A DNA stretch of 47,828 nt from Colwellia chukchiensis (GTDB lineage: Bacteria; Pseudomonadota; Gammaproteobacteria; Enterobacterales; Alteromonadaceae): positions 1 to 47,828 of the forward strand of contig NZ_NBOC01000023.1 of assembly GCF_002104455.1 (NCBI RefSeq). Direction: 5' to 3'. Made by a program: the position numbers and the translations under genes. How positions within the stretch are numbered: position 1 is the first letter of the stretch; each line of letters starts with the position of its first letter. The notes beneath the pieces are model-generated. The model did not search any database and was not told the origin of the DNA. It was given only the letters and a program-made list of their open reading frames with translations. This document shows, in pieces, positions 16,448 to 24,952 of the stretch.

Positions 16448-17665
16448 ATGTATAAATATATAAAAAATACAGGCACTTGCCTGTCATTCTGCCTGCTTGT
16501 AAGTATTTCATATGCCGCTTACAGCAAGCAAAAAAGTGAGTCGTGGTTAGACACACAAATAAATAAAGATCCCGAAATAATTGAAGCAAGAGAGTTGTTA
16601 ATCGCAAGCAATCATCATGCAAAAAGCTTAACTCAGGCAATATATAACCCTGAGCTTGACGCAAGTTTTGAGAAAGAAGGTGATTTTAATAACTATTCAA
16701 TCGGTTTGAGTCAGACCATTGATTTTTGGGATAAACGCTCTGCCAATACGTCAATTGGCGAGATAACTCTTTATGCCAGCCAGCAGCACTTATTGAATTT
16801 AATCGATTCAAAAAAGGCCGATGCGTTAATTGCTTTGACAAATTGGCAATCAGCGAAAGATACTGCACAGCTATTTACGGAGAGAGAAAGTCAACTGCAA
16901 ACCTTACTTAGTATTGTGGAAGACAAACAAAAGGCGGGAATACTTGAGCCTCTAGATGCTGAGCTGGTTTACTTAAACTTGTCTCAAGTTTTTAGTGAAA
17001 TAGCTGAATATCAAATAGAGCTAAAAAATGCTGAGGTTAAAGTTAAAGAGCTGCTGCCTGATTGGACACCAGAGTTAGCCAGTAAAATCTCTATTGATTT
17101 CGATGTTGAAAACTATTCATACAAAGCTGAATGGATTGAACAACACCCCCAAGTACAATTGGCTAAAGCAAAATGGAAAGAGCAACAAGCTAAAGCACAA
17201 CTAACAACCATAGAGAATAAAGCTAATCCCACCATAGGGATTAGCGCAGGAAAAAATAGTGACGATAATATCGTTGGCTTAACATTCTCTATGCCTTTGA
17301 ATATCAGAAATAACTATTCCGATGCTACTAAAGCGGCATATTCAGAAGCCGTTGCTGCGGAAGCTTATTTCCAATCCATTTATCGAAAACGCTCTTTTGA
17401 AGCTCAGGCCAACTATGAATCCCTCATGATCAGTAAAAAATACTATCAGCGATGGCAAAACCTTATGCAAAACCGAATTGATAATAGCGCGAGGTTGCTA
17501 AACGCTCGTTGGGAGGCTGGAGACATCAATACTTCAGACTATCTAATAGCGTTGAGCCAAAGAGCTGATGGATTGCACTCAGGCATTCAACTAGAAAAAC
17601 AATTTAGACTCTCTGAAATAGCCTTCATTTGGAGCATGGGTCAATTATCTAAGTTTAAGATTTAA
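16448..17665 (+). CDS. czcC: CzcC-like outer-membrane factor
   Basis: The 405-residue TolC-family protein has an N-terminal signal segment (C-L-S-F-C-L-L-V-S-I-S-Y-A-A). Helical repeats follow, with N-P-E-L-D-A-S-F in the first and N-P-T-I-G-I-S-A-G in the second, as in CzcC proteins. It is the outer-membrane channel for the downstream CzcBA pump. It is shorter than CusC in this window, as is usual. Ribosome site AAGAAG precedes the ATG. Confidence 0.87.
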   Translation: MYKYIKNTGTCLSFCLLVSISYAAYSKQKSESWLDTQINKDPEIIEARELLIASNHHAKSLTQAIYNPELDASFEKEGDFNNYSIGLSQTIDFWDKRSANTSIGEITLYASQQHLLNLIDSKKADALIALTNWQSAKDTAQLFTERESQLQTLLSIVEDKQKAGILEPLDAELVYLNLSQVFSEIAEYQIELKNAEVKVKELLPDWTPELASKISIDFDVENYSYKAEWIEQHPQVQLAKAKWKEQQAKAQLTTIENKANPTIGISAGKNSDDNIVGLTFSMPLNIRNNYSDATKAAYSEAVAAEAYFQSIYRKRSFEAQANYESLMISKKYYQRWQNLMQNRIDNSARLLNARWEAGDINTSDYLIALSQRADGLHSGIQLEKQFRLSEIAFIWSMGQLSKFKI

Positions 17666-17720
17666 TTAGTCAAAAACTGCCATTAAAAATCTTAACCTTT
17701 AAAAGAATATAGGTAAAAAA

Positions 17721-19106
17721 ATGAATACATTATTTAGCAAAAAAATATTAGCAATAGTAATTAGCGGACTTTTGTTAGGGGGAACGTTAAGCGGCGAATT
17801 GTACGCTCAACAATTGGATACTAATACCCCTGAAAAGATACAGTCAAAAGAAAAACAAAACGAACATAACCACGAACACTCGGAAAGTGAAGGAAAACAT
17901 TCTAAGAAAGGCTCCGATCATGACGAACACTCTAAACCCCCAACAACTCTCAAAGATGAGCATAACCATGATAGTGAAAGTCATACTGAAGAAGACCATC
18001 AGGAAAATGAAGGCAACCATTCTGAAAAAGGCACAGAACATGACGAACATGGTCACGACCATGAGAGCGAAAATATAGAAACCGAAGAGGAACATGAAGA
18101 AGGTATTACTCTAAGCCCTCAAAAAATGTCGCTTGCCAATATACAAGTTCAAAGCATTAGACCGGACTATCAATTCAGTACTATCTATGCCCCCGGAGAG
18201 GTGAAAGCAGATGGTTATAATAGTTATGTTGTTTCTCCTCGTACCGAGTCAGTGATAATTAGCAGACATGCTGCGCTCGGTGAACATGTTGAAAAGGGAC
18301 AAAAGCTAGTAACCCTATTTAGTGAAGCAATGGCTCAAGCTCAAGCTGATTACTTGATTGCGTCAACTGAATGGCAGCGAGTAAAGAAATTAGGTAACAA
18401 AACAGTAAGTGAAAGTCGTTTACTTCAGGCTCAAACCACATTTAACGCCACATACGGAAAACTTATCGCACTAGGGTTAACTGAAAAAGCGATAAAAGAT
18501 ATATCAAATAAAGACATCACTACTTTCGGTCAATACTCGCTAATAGCTCAACGAGAAGGGGTGGTTTTACAAGATGATTTCATCCAAGGCCAACGAACCG
18601 ATGCTGGTGATACTATCATGCTTTTAGCTGATGAAAATCAACTATGGGTTGAAGCTAAAGTCTCACCTAATAAAAAGCTCAATCTATCGATCAATTCTCC
18701 GGCAATAGTCAAATTAGAAGGTGAGGATTACAAGGCAAAAGTTATTCAGGAAGCCCACACGATTGATCCCATCACTAGAACTCGAATCATTCGCCTAGGT
18801 GTTAATAATGCCGATGACAACCTCCATTCAGGCATGTTTGTTAAAGTATATTTTCAATTTGCTACTCAGCATAAAGTGATGGCTGTTCCAGAAGAAGCTT
18901 TAATTAGAAGTGCGGACGGAGACTGGACCGTATTTGTTGAGGATCATCCCGGTGAATTCAAAGCGAAAGAGGTTGAGTTAGGTCGTGCACTAGGTAATTT
19001 CAGAGAAATTTTTGGTTTAGAAAGTGGTACTCGTGTGGTAACTCAAGGAGCGTTTTTTGTTGCTTCTGAAATAGCTAAAGGCGGATTTGATCCGCATAAC
19101 CATTAG
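17721..19106 (+). CDS. czcB: CzcB-like periplasmic adaptor with long His/Glu/Asp-rich N-terminal region
   Basis: The 461-residue adaptor has a signal segment (to about residue 29) and then a His/Glu/Asp-rich low-complexity region (about 40-126). The HlyD-type body follows (V-V-S-P-R-T-E-S-V-I-I... G-E-H-V-E-K-G-Q-K-L-V-T-L) and a final H-N-H. The His-rich region contains two related units, each ending E-G-(K/N)-H-S-(K/E)-K-G-x-(D/E)-H-D-E-H, about 40 residues apart, which points to an internal duplication. Such regions bind divalent metal in the periplasm. It lies 55 bases after czcC and 11 before czcA. Confidence 0.92.
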   Translation: MNTLFSKKILAIVISGLLLGGTLSGELYAQQLDTNTPEKIQSKEKQNEHNHEHSESEGKHSKKGSDHDEHSKPPTTLKDEHNHDSESHTEEDHQENEGNHSEKGTEHDEHGHDHESENIETEEEHEEGITLSPQKMSLANIQVQSIRPDYQFSTIYAPGEVKADGYNSYVVSPRTESVIISRHAALGEHVEKGQKLVTLFSEAMAQAQADYLIASTEWQRVKKLGNKTVSESRLLQAQTTFNATYGKLIALGLTEKAIKDISNKDITTFGQYSLIAQREGVVLQDDFIQGQRTDAGDTIMLLADENQLWVEAKVSPNKKLNLSINSPAIVKLEGEDYKAKVIQEAHTIDPITRTRIIRLGVNNADDNLHSGMFVKVYFQFATQHKVMAVPEEALIRSADGDWTVFVEDHPGEFKAKEVELGRALGNFREIFGLESGTRVVTQGAFFVASEIAKGGFDPHNH

Positions 19107-19117
19107 GGAGAGCCGCT

Positions 19118-22100
19118 ATGTTTAATAAAATTATAGATTGGTCTGTCAATAACAGGCTTCTTATACTGATTGCCTTATTTGCCACTATTGTTGGCGCAAT
19201 AATGGTGATCCCCAAACTGAACTTAGATGCTTTCCCAGATGTAACCAATGTTCAAGTCGCTGTTAACACGGAAGCGCCGGGGCTTGCAGCAGAAGAAGTG
19301 GAACAACTCATTACTTATCCGATTGAGGCGGTCATGTATGCGTTACCCGATGTTGAACAAGTACGTTCAATTTCCAAAACAGGGTTGTCTGGCGTTACTG
19401 TCGTCTTTAAAGAAGGGACTGATATCTATTTTGCTCGGCAGCTCGTCTTTGAACGGCTTCAAGCAGCAAAAGAGTTGATACCTGACGGTGTAGGTACACC
19501 TGAAATGGGACCAAATACGTCTGGGCTAGGACAAGTATTTCAATACTTGCTCGTGTCAGATAAAGACGCAGGATATGACTCAATGGCATTAAGAAGTTTA
19601 AATGATTGGATAATTAAATTGCTCATTATGCCAGTCGATGGTGTCACCGACGTCTTATCTTTCGGCGGAAACGTTAGACAGTATCAAGTTAACGTAGATC
19701 CATCTAAGCTCCTTGCATATAAATTATCACAAGAAGATATCGTTAAGTCGCTTGATAGTAACAATGCCAACGTTGGCGGTTGGTATATGAATCGAGGGCA
19801 AGAGCAACTTGTCATCCGAGGAACAGGCTGGTTCGAAAGTGGTGAAGCAGGCATTAGCAACATTAAGCAAGTACCTGTAAAAACCGTTGATGGTACAGTC
19901 GTGACAGTTTCCGATATCGCCAAAGTCGAATTAGGCAATGAGATTCGACAAGGTGCGGTCACTATGACCCGAAAAACAGCAGATGGAAAGGTTGAAAACT
20001 TGGGTGAAGTCGTATCAGGCATTGTGCTAAAACGTATGGGTTCAAATACAAAAGCAACCATTGATGGTATTAACGCAAGAATCCCTTTGATCAATCAGGC
20101 GTTACCTAACGGTGTTCGCTTCGAACCCTTCTATGATCAAGCTGATTTAATCGAAAAAGCAGTCAGTACCGTAGTAAATGCACTCTCACTTGCCTTTATC
20201 TTTATTTGTATCGTACTAGCACTTTTCTTAATGAATTTAAGAGCGACTTTTCTTGTCCTTATTTCGATCCCTATTTCAATAGGCATTGCGCTGATGATAA
20301 TGGCTTGGTGGGGTATATCGGCAAACCTTATGTCGCTAGGTGGCATTGCGGTAGCAATTGGTATGCTGGTCGATGGCTCGGTTGTGATGGTTGAAAACAT
20401 GTTTAAACATTTAAACCGACCAGACGCTACTCATAAACAAAATGTGCAAGAACGCGTACCAAGTTCTGATATTGATCCACATGCTGTAGAGCAAGACGAT
20501 CATGGAATTAAATTACGACTAAAACAAGCAGGGAAAGAAGTTGCAAGACCTGTCTTTTTTGCTGCATCTGTCATTTTGGTAGTGTTCTTACCTTTGTTTA
20601 GCTTTGAAGGCGTAGAAGCCAAACTCTTCCAACCGATGGCTGTTAGTATCATTTTGGCTATTATTTCGGCCATTGTAGTTGCTTTATTTATCGTTCCTGC
20701 ACTTGCTACTTATATGTTCAAAAAAGGAGTGAAGGAGAGAGAAAGCTTTGTACTTAAACCATTAAATAACCTTTATAGAAAAGGGCTTAAGTTCGCACTT
20801 AAACACACCAAATTAATTGTATCAGCATCCTTAATAATGGTTGTGTCTGCATTTTCAATCGTGCCTTATATTGGCACAGAGTTCGTTCCAGAACTGGAAG
20901 AAGGTACAATTAACTTAAGGGTTACACTCGCTCCTTCTTCAAGCTTGGATACAGCATTAAGTGTCGCACCTATCTTGGAGGATAAATTGATGGCATTTCC
21001 TGAAGTAACCTATGCGCTTAGCCGAATAGGACGAGCCGAAATCGGAGGTGATCCTGAGCCTGTTAATAATATTGAAATTTATATAGGTTTAAAGCCAGTC
21101 GCCGAATGGACCACTGCCTCGAATCGCTATGAACTGCAAAATAAAATGGAACGTTCTTTAGAAGAGTTTCCGGGTCTTTTACTCAACTTTTCTCAACCTA
21201 TTGCGACACGAGTTGACGAACTATTATCTGGTGTAAAAGCACAATTAGCGATAAAACTTTTTGGCCCAAATCTAGACATATTGGCAGCTAAAGGACAGGA
21301 AATTGAATTGGCAATCAAAGACGTTGAAGGCGCTAGAGATGTCGCTCTTGAACAAATCGCTGGTGAAGCTCAGTTAGTTGTAAAGCCTAACAGACAAGAG
21401 CTTTCTCGCTTTGGCCTTTCTGTCAGTGATGTTATGGAAATTGTGCGAGATGGCATTGGTGGTATTGAAGCAGGACAAATCATCAACGGTAATGAGCGTT
21501 ATGATATATATGTGCGTATAGAAAAAGAATATCGTAGTAATAAAGAAGCTATTTCTGATATTCGCATTCAGTCTCCAACAGGGGCTTGGGTTCGTCTTGG
21601 TGATGTAGCAACTGTCTCCTTTGAATCTGGCCCACCACAAGTGAGAAGAGACGACGTGCAAAGGCGTGTTGTTATCCAAGCCAACGTGCAAAATAGAGAC
21701 ATGGGTAGTGTTGTTACCGACATTAGAAAAGTCATCGCAGAAAAGGTTGATTTGCCTGCTGGTTACTCTGTTGCAATAGGTGGTCAATTTGAAAGTCAGC
21801 AACGTGCTCAAAATCGATTAGCTATTGTTGTACCTCTATCACTGGCCCTGATTGCATTGTTACTCTATTTTGCTTTTGGCTCTGTTGGACAAGCAATGCT
21901 GATATTAGTAAATGTTCCTTTAGCGGTGATCGGCGGAATATTCTCTTTGTATCTATCTGGTCAGTACTTATCTGTGCCAAGCTCAGTAGGCTTTATTACC
22001 CTATTTGGTGTCGCTGTGCTAAACGGTGTAGTAATGGTTGAGAGTATAAACCAACGAATTAGGGATGGCTTGGATGTTGCCCAAGCAGTATTTGAAGGAG

Positions 22101-22318
22101 CAACTTCGCGTTTAAGACCTGTTCTTATGACAGCAATAACATCTGCATTAGGTTTAATACCGATGTTAATGTCAAATGGTGTAGGAGCTGAAATACAACG
22201 ACCACTGGCAAGTGTTATAGTTGGTGGTTTGATAACAGCAACATTACTCACATTGTTTGTTTTGCCTGTTTTATATCGCTGGTTCTCCAAAAAGAAAATT
22301 GAGGAGTTATCCCGCTAA
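19118..22318 (+). CDS. czcA: CzcA-type heavy-metal RND efflux pump
   Basis: The 1066-residue inner-membrane RND transporter of the heavy-metal (HME) group has N-terminus F-N-K-I-I-D-W-S-V-N-N-R-L and F-P-D-V-T-N-V-Q-V. With CzcB and CzcC it exports divalent cations. TM4 reads A413-x-G-M-L-V-D419-G-S-V-V-M-V-E426-N. Classical Zn/Co/Cd CzcA has Asp at the first position (D402, D408, E415 in Cupriavidus), while here it is Ala, so the exact substrate is uncertain. The His-rich accessory genes and CDF neighbours favour Zn/Cd/Co or Ni. A His/Asp-bearing loop (D-I-D-P-H-A-V-E-Q-D-D-H-G) follows TM4. Ribosome site AGGGAGAG. Confidence 0.92.
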   Translation: MFNKIIDWSVNNRLLILIALFATIVGAIMVIPKLNLDAFPDVTNVQVAVNTEAPGLAAEEVEQLITYPIEAVMYALPDVEQVRSISKTGLSGVTVVFKEGTDIYFARQLVFERLQAAKELIPDGVGTPEMGPNTSGLGQVFQYLLVSDKDAGYDSMALRSLNDWIIKLLIMPVDGVTDVLSFGGNVRQYQVNVDPSKLLAYKLSQEDIVKSLDSNNANVGGWYMNRGQEQLVIRGTGWFESGEAGISNIKQVPVKTVDGTVVTVSDIAKVELGNEIRQGAVTMTRKTADGKVENLGEVVSGIVLKRMGSNTKATIDGINARIPLINQALPNGVRFEPFYDQADLIEKAVSTVVNALSLAFIFICIVLALFLMNLRATFLVLISIPISIGIALMIMAWWGISANLMSLGGIAVAIGMLVDGSVVMVENMFKHLNRPDATHKQNVQERVPSSDIDPHAVEQDDHGIKLRLKQAGKEVARPVFFAASVILVVFLPLFSFEGVEAKLFQPMAVSIILAIISAIVVALFIVPALATYMFKKGVKERESFVLKPLNNLYRKGLKFALKHTKLIVSASLIMVVSAFSIVPYIGTEFVPELEEGTINLRVTLAPSSSLDTALSVAPILEDKLMAFPEVTYALSRIGRAEIGGDPEPVNNIEIYIGLKPVAEWTTASNRYELQNKMERSLEEFPGLLLNFSQPIATRVDELLSGVKAQLAIKLFGPNLDILAAKGQEIELAIKDVEGARDVALEQIAGEAQLVVKPNRQELSRFGLSVSDVMEIVRDGIGGIEAGQIINGNERYDIYVRIEKEYRSNKEAISDIRIQSPTGAWVRLGDVATVSFESGPPQVRRDDVQRRVVIQANVQNRDMGSVVTDIRKVIAEKVDLPAGYSVAIGGQFESQQRAQNRLAIVVPLSLALIALLLYFAFGSVGQAMLILVNVPLAVIGGIFSLYLSGQYLSVPSSVGFITLFGVAVLNGVVMVESINQRIRDGLDVAQAVFEGATSRLRPVLMTAITSALGLIPMLMSNGVGAEIQRPLASVIVGGLITATLLTLFVLPVLYRWFSKKKIEELSR

Positions 22319-22335
22319 TTCAATTTTCATCAATT

Positions 22336-22382
22336 GTGAAGCTTCCGAATCAAGGAATATGAATTGGAAGCTTCACTTTATT
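22336..22382 (+). terminator. Intrinsic terminator of the czcCBA operon
   Basis: GTGAAGCTTCC (22336-22346) and GGAAGCTTCAC (22366-22376) form a perfect 11-bp stem with a 19-base loop, followed by TTTATT. It begins 18 bases after the czcA stop. The tail is short, but the position and stem are convincing. Confidence 0.75.
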
Positions 22383-22475
22383 GCTATCACTAAAAAGCTA
22401 GCTATTACGTAAAATTACTAATCTGATCGAATATTGAATTTGTTGAAGTCATTCTAGACTCCTTATTTTCGTTAT

Positions 22476-22823
22476 TTAATGAATTTTATTTCGAGACTTT
22501 AGTTGTTCCCTCATTTCTAAAACTCGATCTGCTGAATAAGCTCCTGCTCTCATAACAACCAGTTCAACAAACGAAATATCAATTAACTTATGGTCAGCAT
22601 CAATCACATAATAACTCCCATTATGTGTGGTTATTTCTAATTTATCCTCGACATCAGATTTGCTAACAATCTTTGAAGTCACGATTTGCTCAAATGGCCT
22701 AAACCTGAATGTTTCATCGTCAATAACAACTCCTGATAAAAACTCGCCGAGAAATTGTTTTTCAAATTCTTTATAGTCATAGACAGATACTATGCAGGCA
22801 TCTTTCAAATAGGTTTTATCCAT
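22476..22823 (-). CDS. Hypothetical protein, paralogue of the upstream gene
   Basis: The 115-residue soluble protein has no recognised domain. Its second half runs T-S-K-I-V, then N-G-S-Y-Y-V-I-D-A-D, D-I-S-F-V-E-L, and G-A-Y-S-A-D-R-V-L-E-M-R-E. This follows the same order as T-T-K-I-M, N-G-L-E-Y, T-L-D-A-D, D-V-S-V-F-E-F and C-M-Y-S-P-Q-E-L-L-E-L-R-E in the preceding gene, so the two are probably ancient paralogues. It starts 14 bases after that gene, with ribosome site GGGAG, and is the last gene of a three-gene unit. Function is unknown. Confidence 0.65.
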   Translation of the reverse strand: MDKTYLKDACIVSVYDYKEFEKQFLGEFLSGVVIDDETFRFRPFEQIVTSKIVSKSDVEDKLEITTHNGSYYVIDADHKLIDISFVELVVMRAGAYSADRVLEMREQLKSRNKIH

Positions 22824-22837
22824 TTGTTAACTCCCAA

Positions 22838-23155
22838 TTAATAGCCAGTTGGGAGAATTTCCCGAAGTTCTAAAAGTTCCTGAGGAGAGTACATACACTC
22901 ATGCATTAAATTGAACTCAAATACACTTACATCGAACTCTTTTGGGTCAGCATCTAAGGTATAAAAATCAGCGCCAAAGGTTCTATATTCGAGACCATTG
23001 AATTCCATAATTTTTGTAGTGAACAAAGCCTCACCTTTTTTACCGCTTTCATTATCCTCTGCAAAGGTAGCGTAAAGCACCTGTTCAACTGTTTCCTCTG
23101 TAATAGGTTGAATTGAGATAAGTGTGGCGTTAGTTAGTTTTACTCTAGGTCTCAT
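22838..23155 (-). CDS. Hypothetical protein, middle gene of an uncharacterised three-gene unit
   Basis: The protein has 105 residues from ATG 23155. That start is preferred to the longer frame (23185) because GGGAGGA lies just upstream and the ATG overlaps the stop of the 345-residue gene (ATGA), a coupling arrangement. The sequence is acidic and soluble with no signal peptide. The C-terminal half matches the next gene in motif order (see there). No family is recognised. Confidence 0.65.
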   Translation of the reverse strand: MRPRVKLTNATLISIQPITEETVEQVLYATFAEDNESGKKGEALFTTKIMEFNGLEYRTFGADFYTLDADPKEFDVSVFEFNLMHECMYSPQELLELREILPTGY

Positions 23156-24189
23156 GCTTGTGCTTCCTCCCTGTCTTCTGTGCAAAACGGGCGGAAAAAG
23201 CTTAGATATTTAACCCCATCGACTTCTAGTAAATTCTTGTCAGCATCAAAATGTGACAGAACACTAGATTGATACAATGAAATGTATTTTTCATAATCGA
23301 TAGTGTTAAAAAAATTGGTATCAACACGTCGAGCATTAAAAACAAGAGTCTGCTGATCAATACGAACAATGAACTTCTGATCGCCATCTAGATTTTTGAC
23401 TCGTAGACATAAATCAGGTTTGTACCAATCAGATGTAAAGGAAGGAATCAGTGGGAAGCCATATACCAAATAGCGCATACCTTCGATTTTGAAAGTTGAT
23501 GGATTGAACTGAGCCTTATTTACTTTGCCGCTGTTGAATAGTTCGAGTGTCAACATCAGCCAATGTTCATGTTTCGAAAAGCTATTTCCGCCGGATATAC
23601 AGCCTTCGAATTCACCATCATGGTTTACATGATTGATGTACATGTATTTTTTAATGTTATCCAAGGAAAGCTTTTCAAACGGAAACTTTGAAGCGATGAG
23701 CCTGAAATAACAACCATGAACTTTTAAATCTGCATATTGAACTATCAACGGATCATCAAAGGCATCAAAGTATGGTCGCCACTCTAAGCGGAAGTCAGCT
23801 CCTGTATTTACAATAAACTTGGAATCTTCAGGTAACCCTAATACTTGGTATATCACTGAAACTAACTCTAAAGTTTCGATATCTACCAGCATCAAGCTTT
23901 CAATTTCAGATGCCATTGAGGTGATTTCCTGATGAAGTGATTCAATGATTTCCGAATCATCGTATTCATTGATCATCAAGTATTTAAATGATTCGTGTTC
24001 TAGAATTGAATTAAGATTGTGGGTATCAAAAGCTTCATGCAGACGCTCATGCGCTTGTGTAAAGTGAGCACAGCTATAGACACCTCTACTCCAAAGTCCT
24101 TGTGCATATAAATCTGGTAACTCAAAAAGTAATGCGAAGTCTTTAGCTTGTTTATTTAACTTATTTTTTAATTGATATAGCGAGATCAT
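23152..24189 (-). CDS. Hypothetical protein with short N-terminal helical domain, first of a three-gene unit
   Basis: The 345-residue soluble protein has no signal peptide. The first ~50 residues (L-x-K-Q-A-K-D-F-A-L-L-F-E-L-P... Y-A-Q-G... V-Y-S-C-A-H-F) resemble the N-terminus of the separate gene at 24396-24758. They also resemble a small helical domain, found in several bacterial proteins, with the pattern A-K-x-L-x(5)-L-x(4)-Q-A-x(6)-G-(F/Y)-x-(D/S)-(W/Y). The remaining ~290 residues are not recognisable; they include two similar strands, I-E-G-M-R-Y-L-V-Y and V-D-G-V-K-Y-L-S-F. GGAG precedes the ATG. The downstream gene overlaps by 4 bases. Its place between a metal operon and a phoH gene at the island edge suggests cargo, possibly stress or defence, but nothing proves it. 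Confidence 0.6.
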   Translation of the reverse strand: MISLYQLKNKLNKQAKDFALLFELPDLYAQGLWSRGVYSCAHFTQAHERLHEAFDTHNLNSILEHESFKYLMINEYDDSEIIESLHQEITSMASEIESLMLVDIETLELVSVIYQVLGLPEDSKFIVNTGADFRLEWRPYFDAFDDPLIVQYADLKVHGCYFRLIASKFPFEKLSLDNIKKYMYINHVNHDGEFEGCISGGNSFSKHEHWLMLTLELFNSGKVNKAQFNPSTFKIEGMRYLVYGFPLIPSFTSDWYKPDLCLRVKNLDGDQKFIVRIDQQTLVFNARRVDTNFFNTIDYEKYISLYQSSVLSHFDADKNLLEVDGVKYLSFFRPFCTEDREEAQA

Positions 24190-24395
24190 TTAGTTCTCCA
24201 AACAACTTCTCAATAAACAATGGCCTACCAACACATTGCTTTATTTATTGTTCAAATAACCAAACTTTTCGGATGCTCCGCTTCACTGTTCACATTCTTC
24301 AGCCGAAAAACATGCGTAGGCGTAGGCTGTCCGTTCAGCCTTCATCTTATAATATCGCCAAAAAACAAAATGACAACTTACGTATTTGTACAACT

Positions 24396-24758
24396 TTAGG
24401 TAGATATTTTGAGTTTGAACTCTGAAAAGCTAAGCCCAAATAGGGATACGACCATTTCTTCATTTATATTGGAGCCGGGAAATTTTTTTTCAAAATTTCC
24501 AATAATGCTATCTAAGTGGCTAGCTAATATTTTTACTAAAAATATTTCCGAGTTTGGTGAGAGCGCAGACAGTGCTATCAATGGGTTGTCAAAAGATTCA
24601 GCTTTTATTTTTACTAGTAAATCACTGTAACTGTCACAGCCGTAAAGACAAATAGCTGCCCCTTCTTGCGCCTGTCCAAGGGGAATAGTTAATAATTTAG
24701 ATAATCGTTTTGCCTGCCTTTTTATATTTACTAGCAGGTCTTCTTTATTAAAAGACAT
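24396..24758 (-). CDS. Small hypothetical protein with LYGCxSYSDL-type helical domain
   Basis: The protein has 120 residues from ATG 24758 (GGTG upstream); a GTG at 24794 would add 12 unlikely residues. The N-terminal half reads A-K-R-L-S-K-L-L... G-Q-A-Q-E-G-A-A-I-C-L-Y-G-C-D-S-Y-S-D-L-L-V-K-I. The C-terminus repeats the theme as E-E-M-V-V-S-L-F-G-L-S-F-S-E-F-K-L-K-I, so the protein seems to contain two related helical motifs. The first also matches the N-terminus of the 345-residue neighbour. No function is recognised. Confidence 0.55.
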   Translation of the reverse strand: MSFNKEDLLVNIKRQAKRLSKLLTIPLGQAQEGAAICLYGCDSYSDLLVKIKAESFDNPLIALSALSPNSEIFLVKILASHLDSIIGNFEKKFPGSNINEEMVVSLFGLSFSEFKLKIST

Positions 24759-24881
24759 CAATACACCAAAAAACGGCAACGCTAGGCCACGCACCTATGT
24801 CACTCAGTTTTTATGTGAATATTTAATCTTTTAGTTCAGAGTAAATCCATTTCGTCCTATTTTCGTGGGAACGGGCTTCTC

Positions 24882-24909
24882 TGAAAAGCCACTGCAAAAA
24901 GCAGTGGCT
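24882..24909 (-). terminator. Intrinsic terminator of the intact phoH gene
   Basis: On the minus strand AGCCACTGC and GCAGTGGCT form a perfect 9-bp GC-rich stem with a 5-base loop, followed by TTTT. It sits 44 bases after the phoH stop at 24953 and in the right orientation. Confidence 0.8.
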
Positions 24910-24952
24910 ATTGTCGCAATATTATAAGGAAATGTGAATTGTCGTTTGATGC

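Noticed and set aside
17844-18095. Frames overlapping the His-rich part of czcB on both strands
   Set aside because: They are low-complexity shadows of the His/Glu codons; the reverse frame is a run of Met/Phe/Val.
21374-22290. Long minus-strand frames opposite czcA (145 and 109 codons)
   Set aside because: They lie wholly within a well-supported RND gene and show no family features.
24290-24350. Possible integron attC-like hairpin (AGGCTG-TCCGTT-CAGCCT)
   Set aside because: The stem is only 6 bp, there are no flanking RYYYAAC/GTTRRRY core sites, and there is no array of similar sites.
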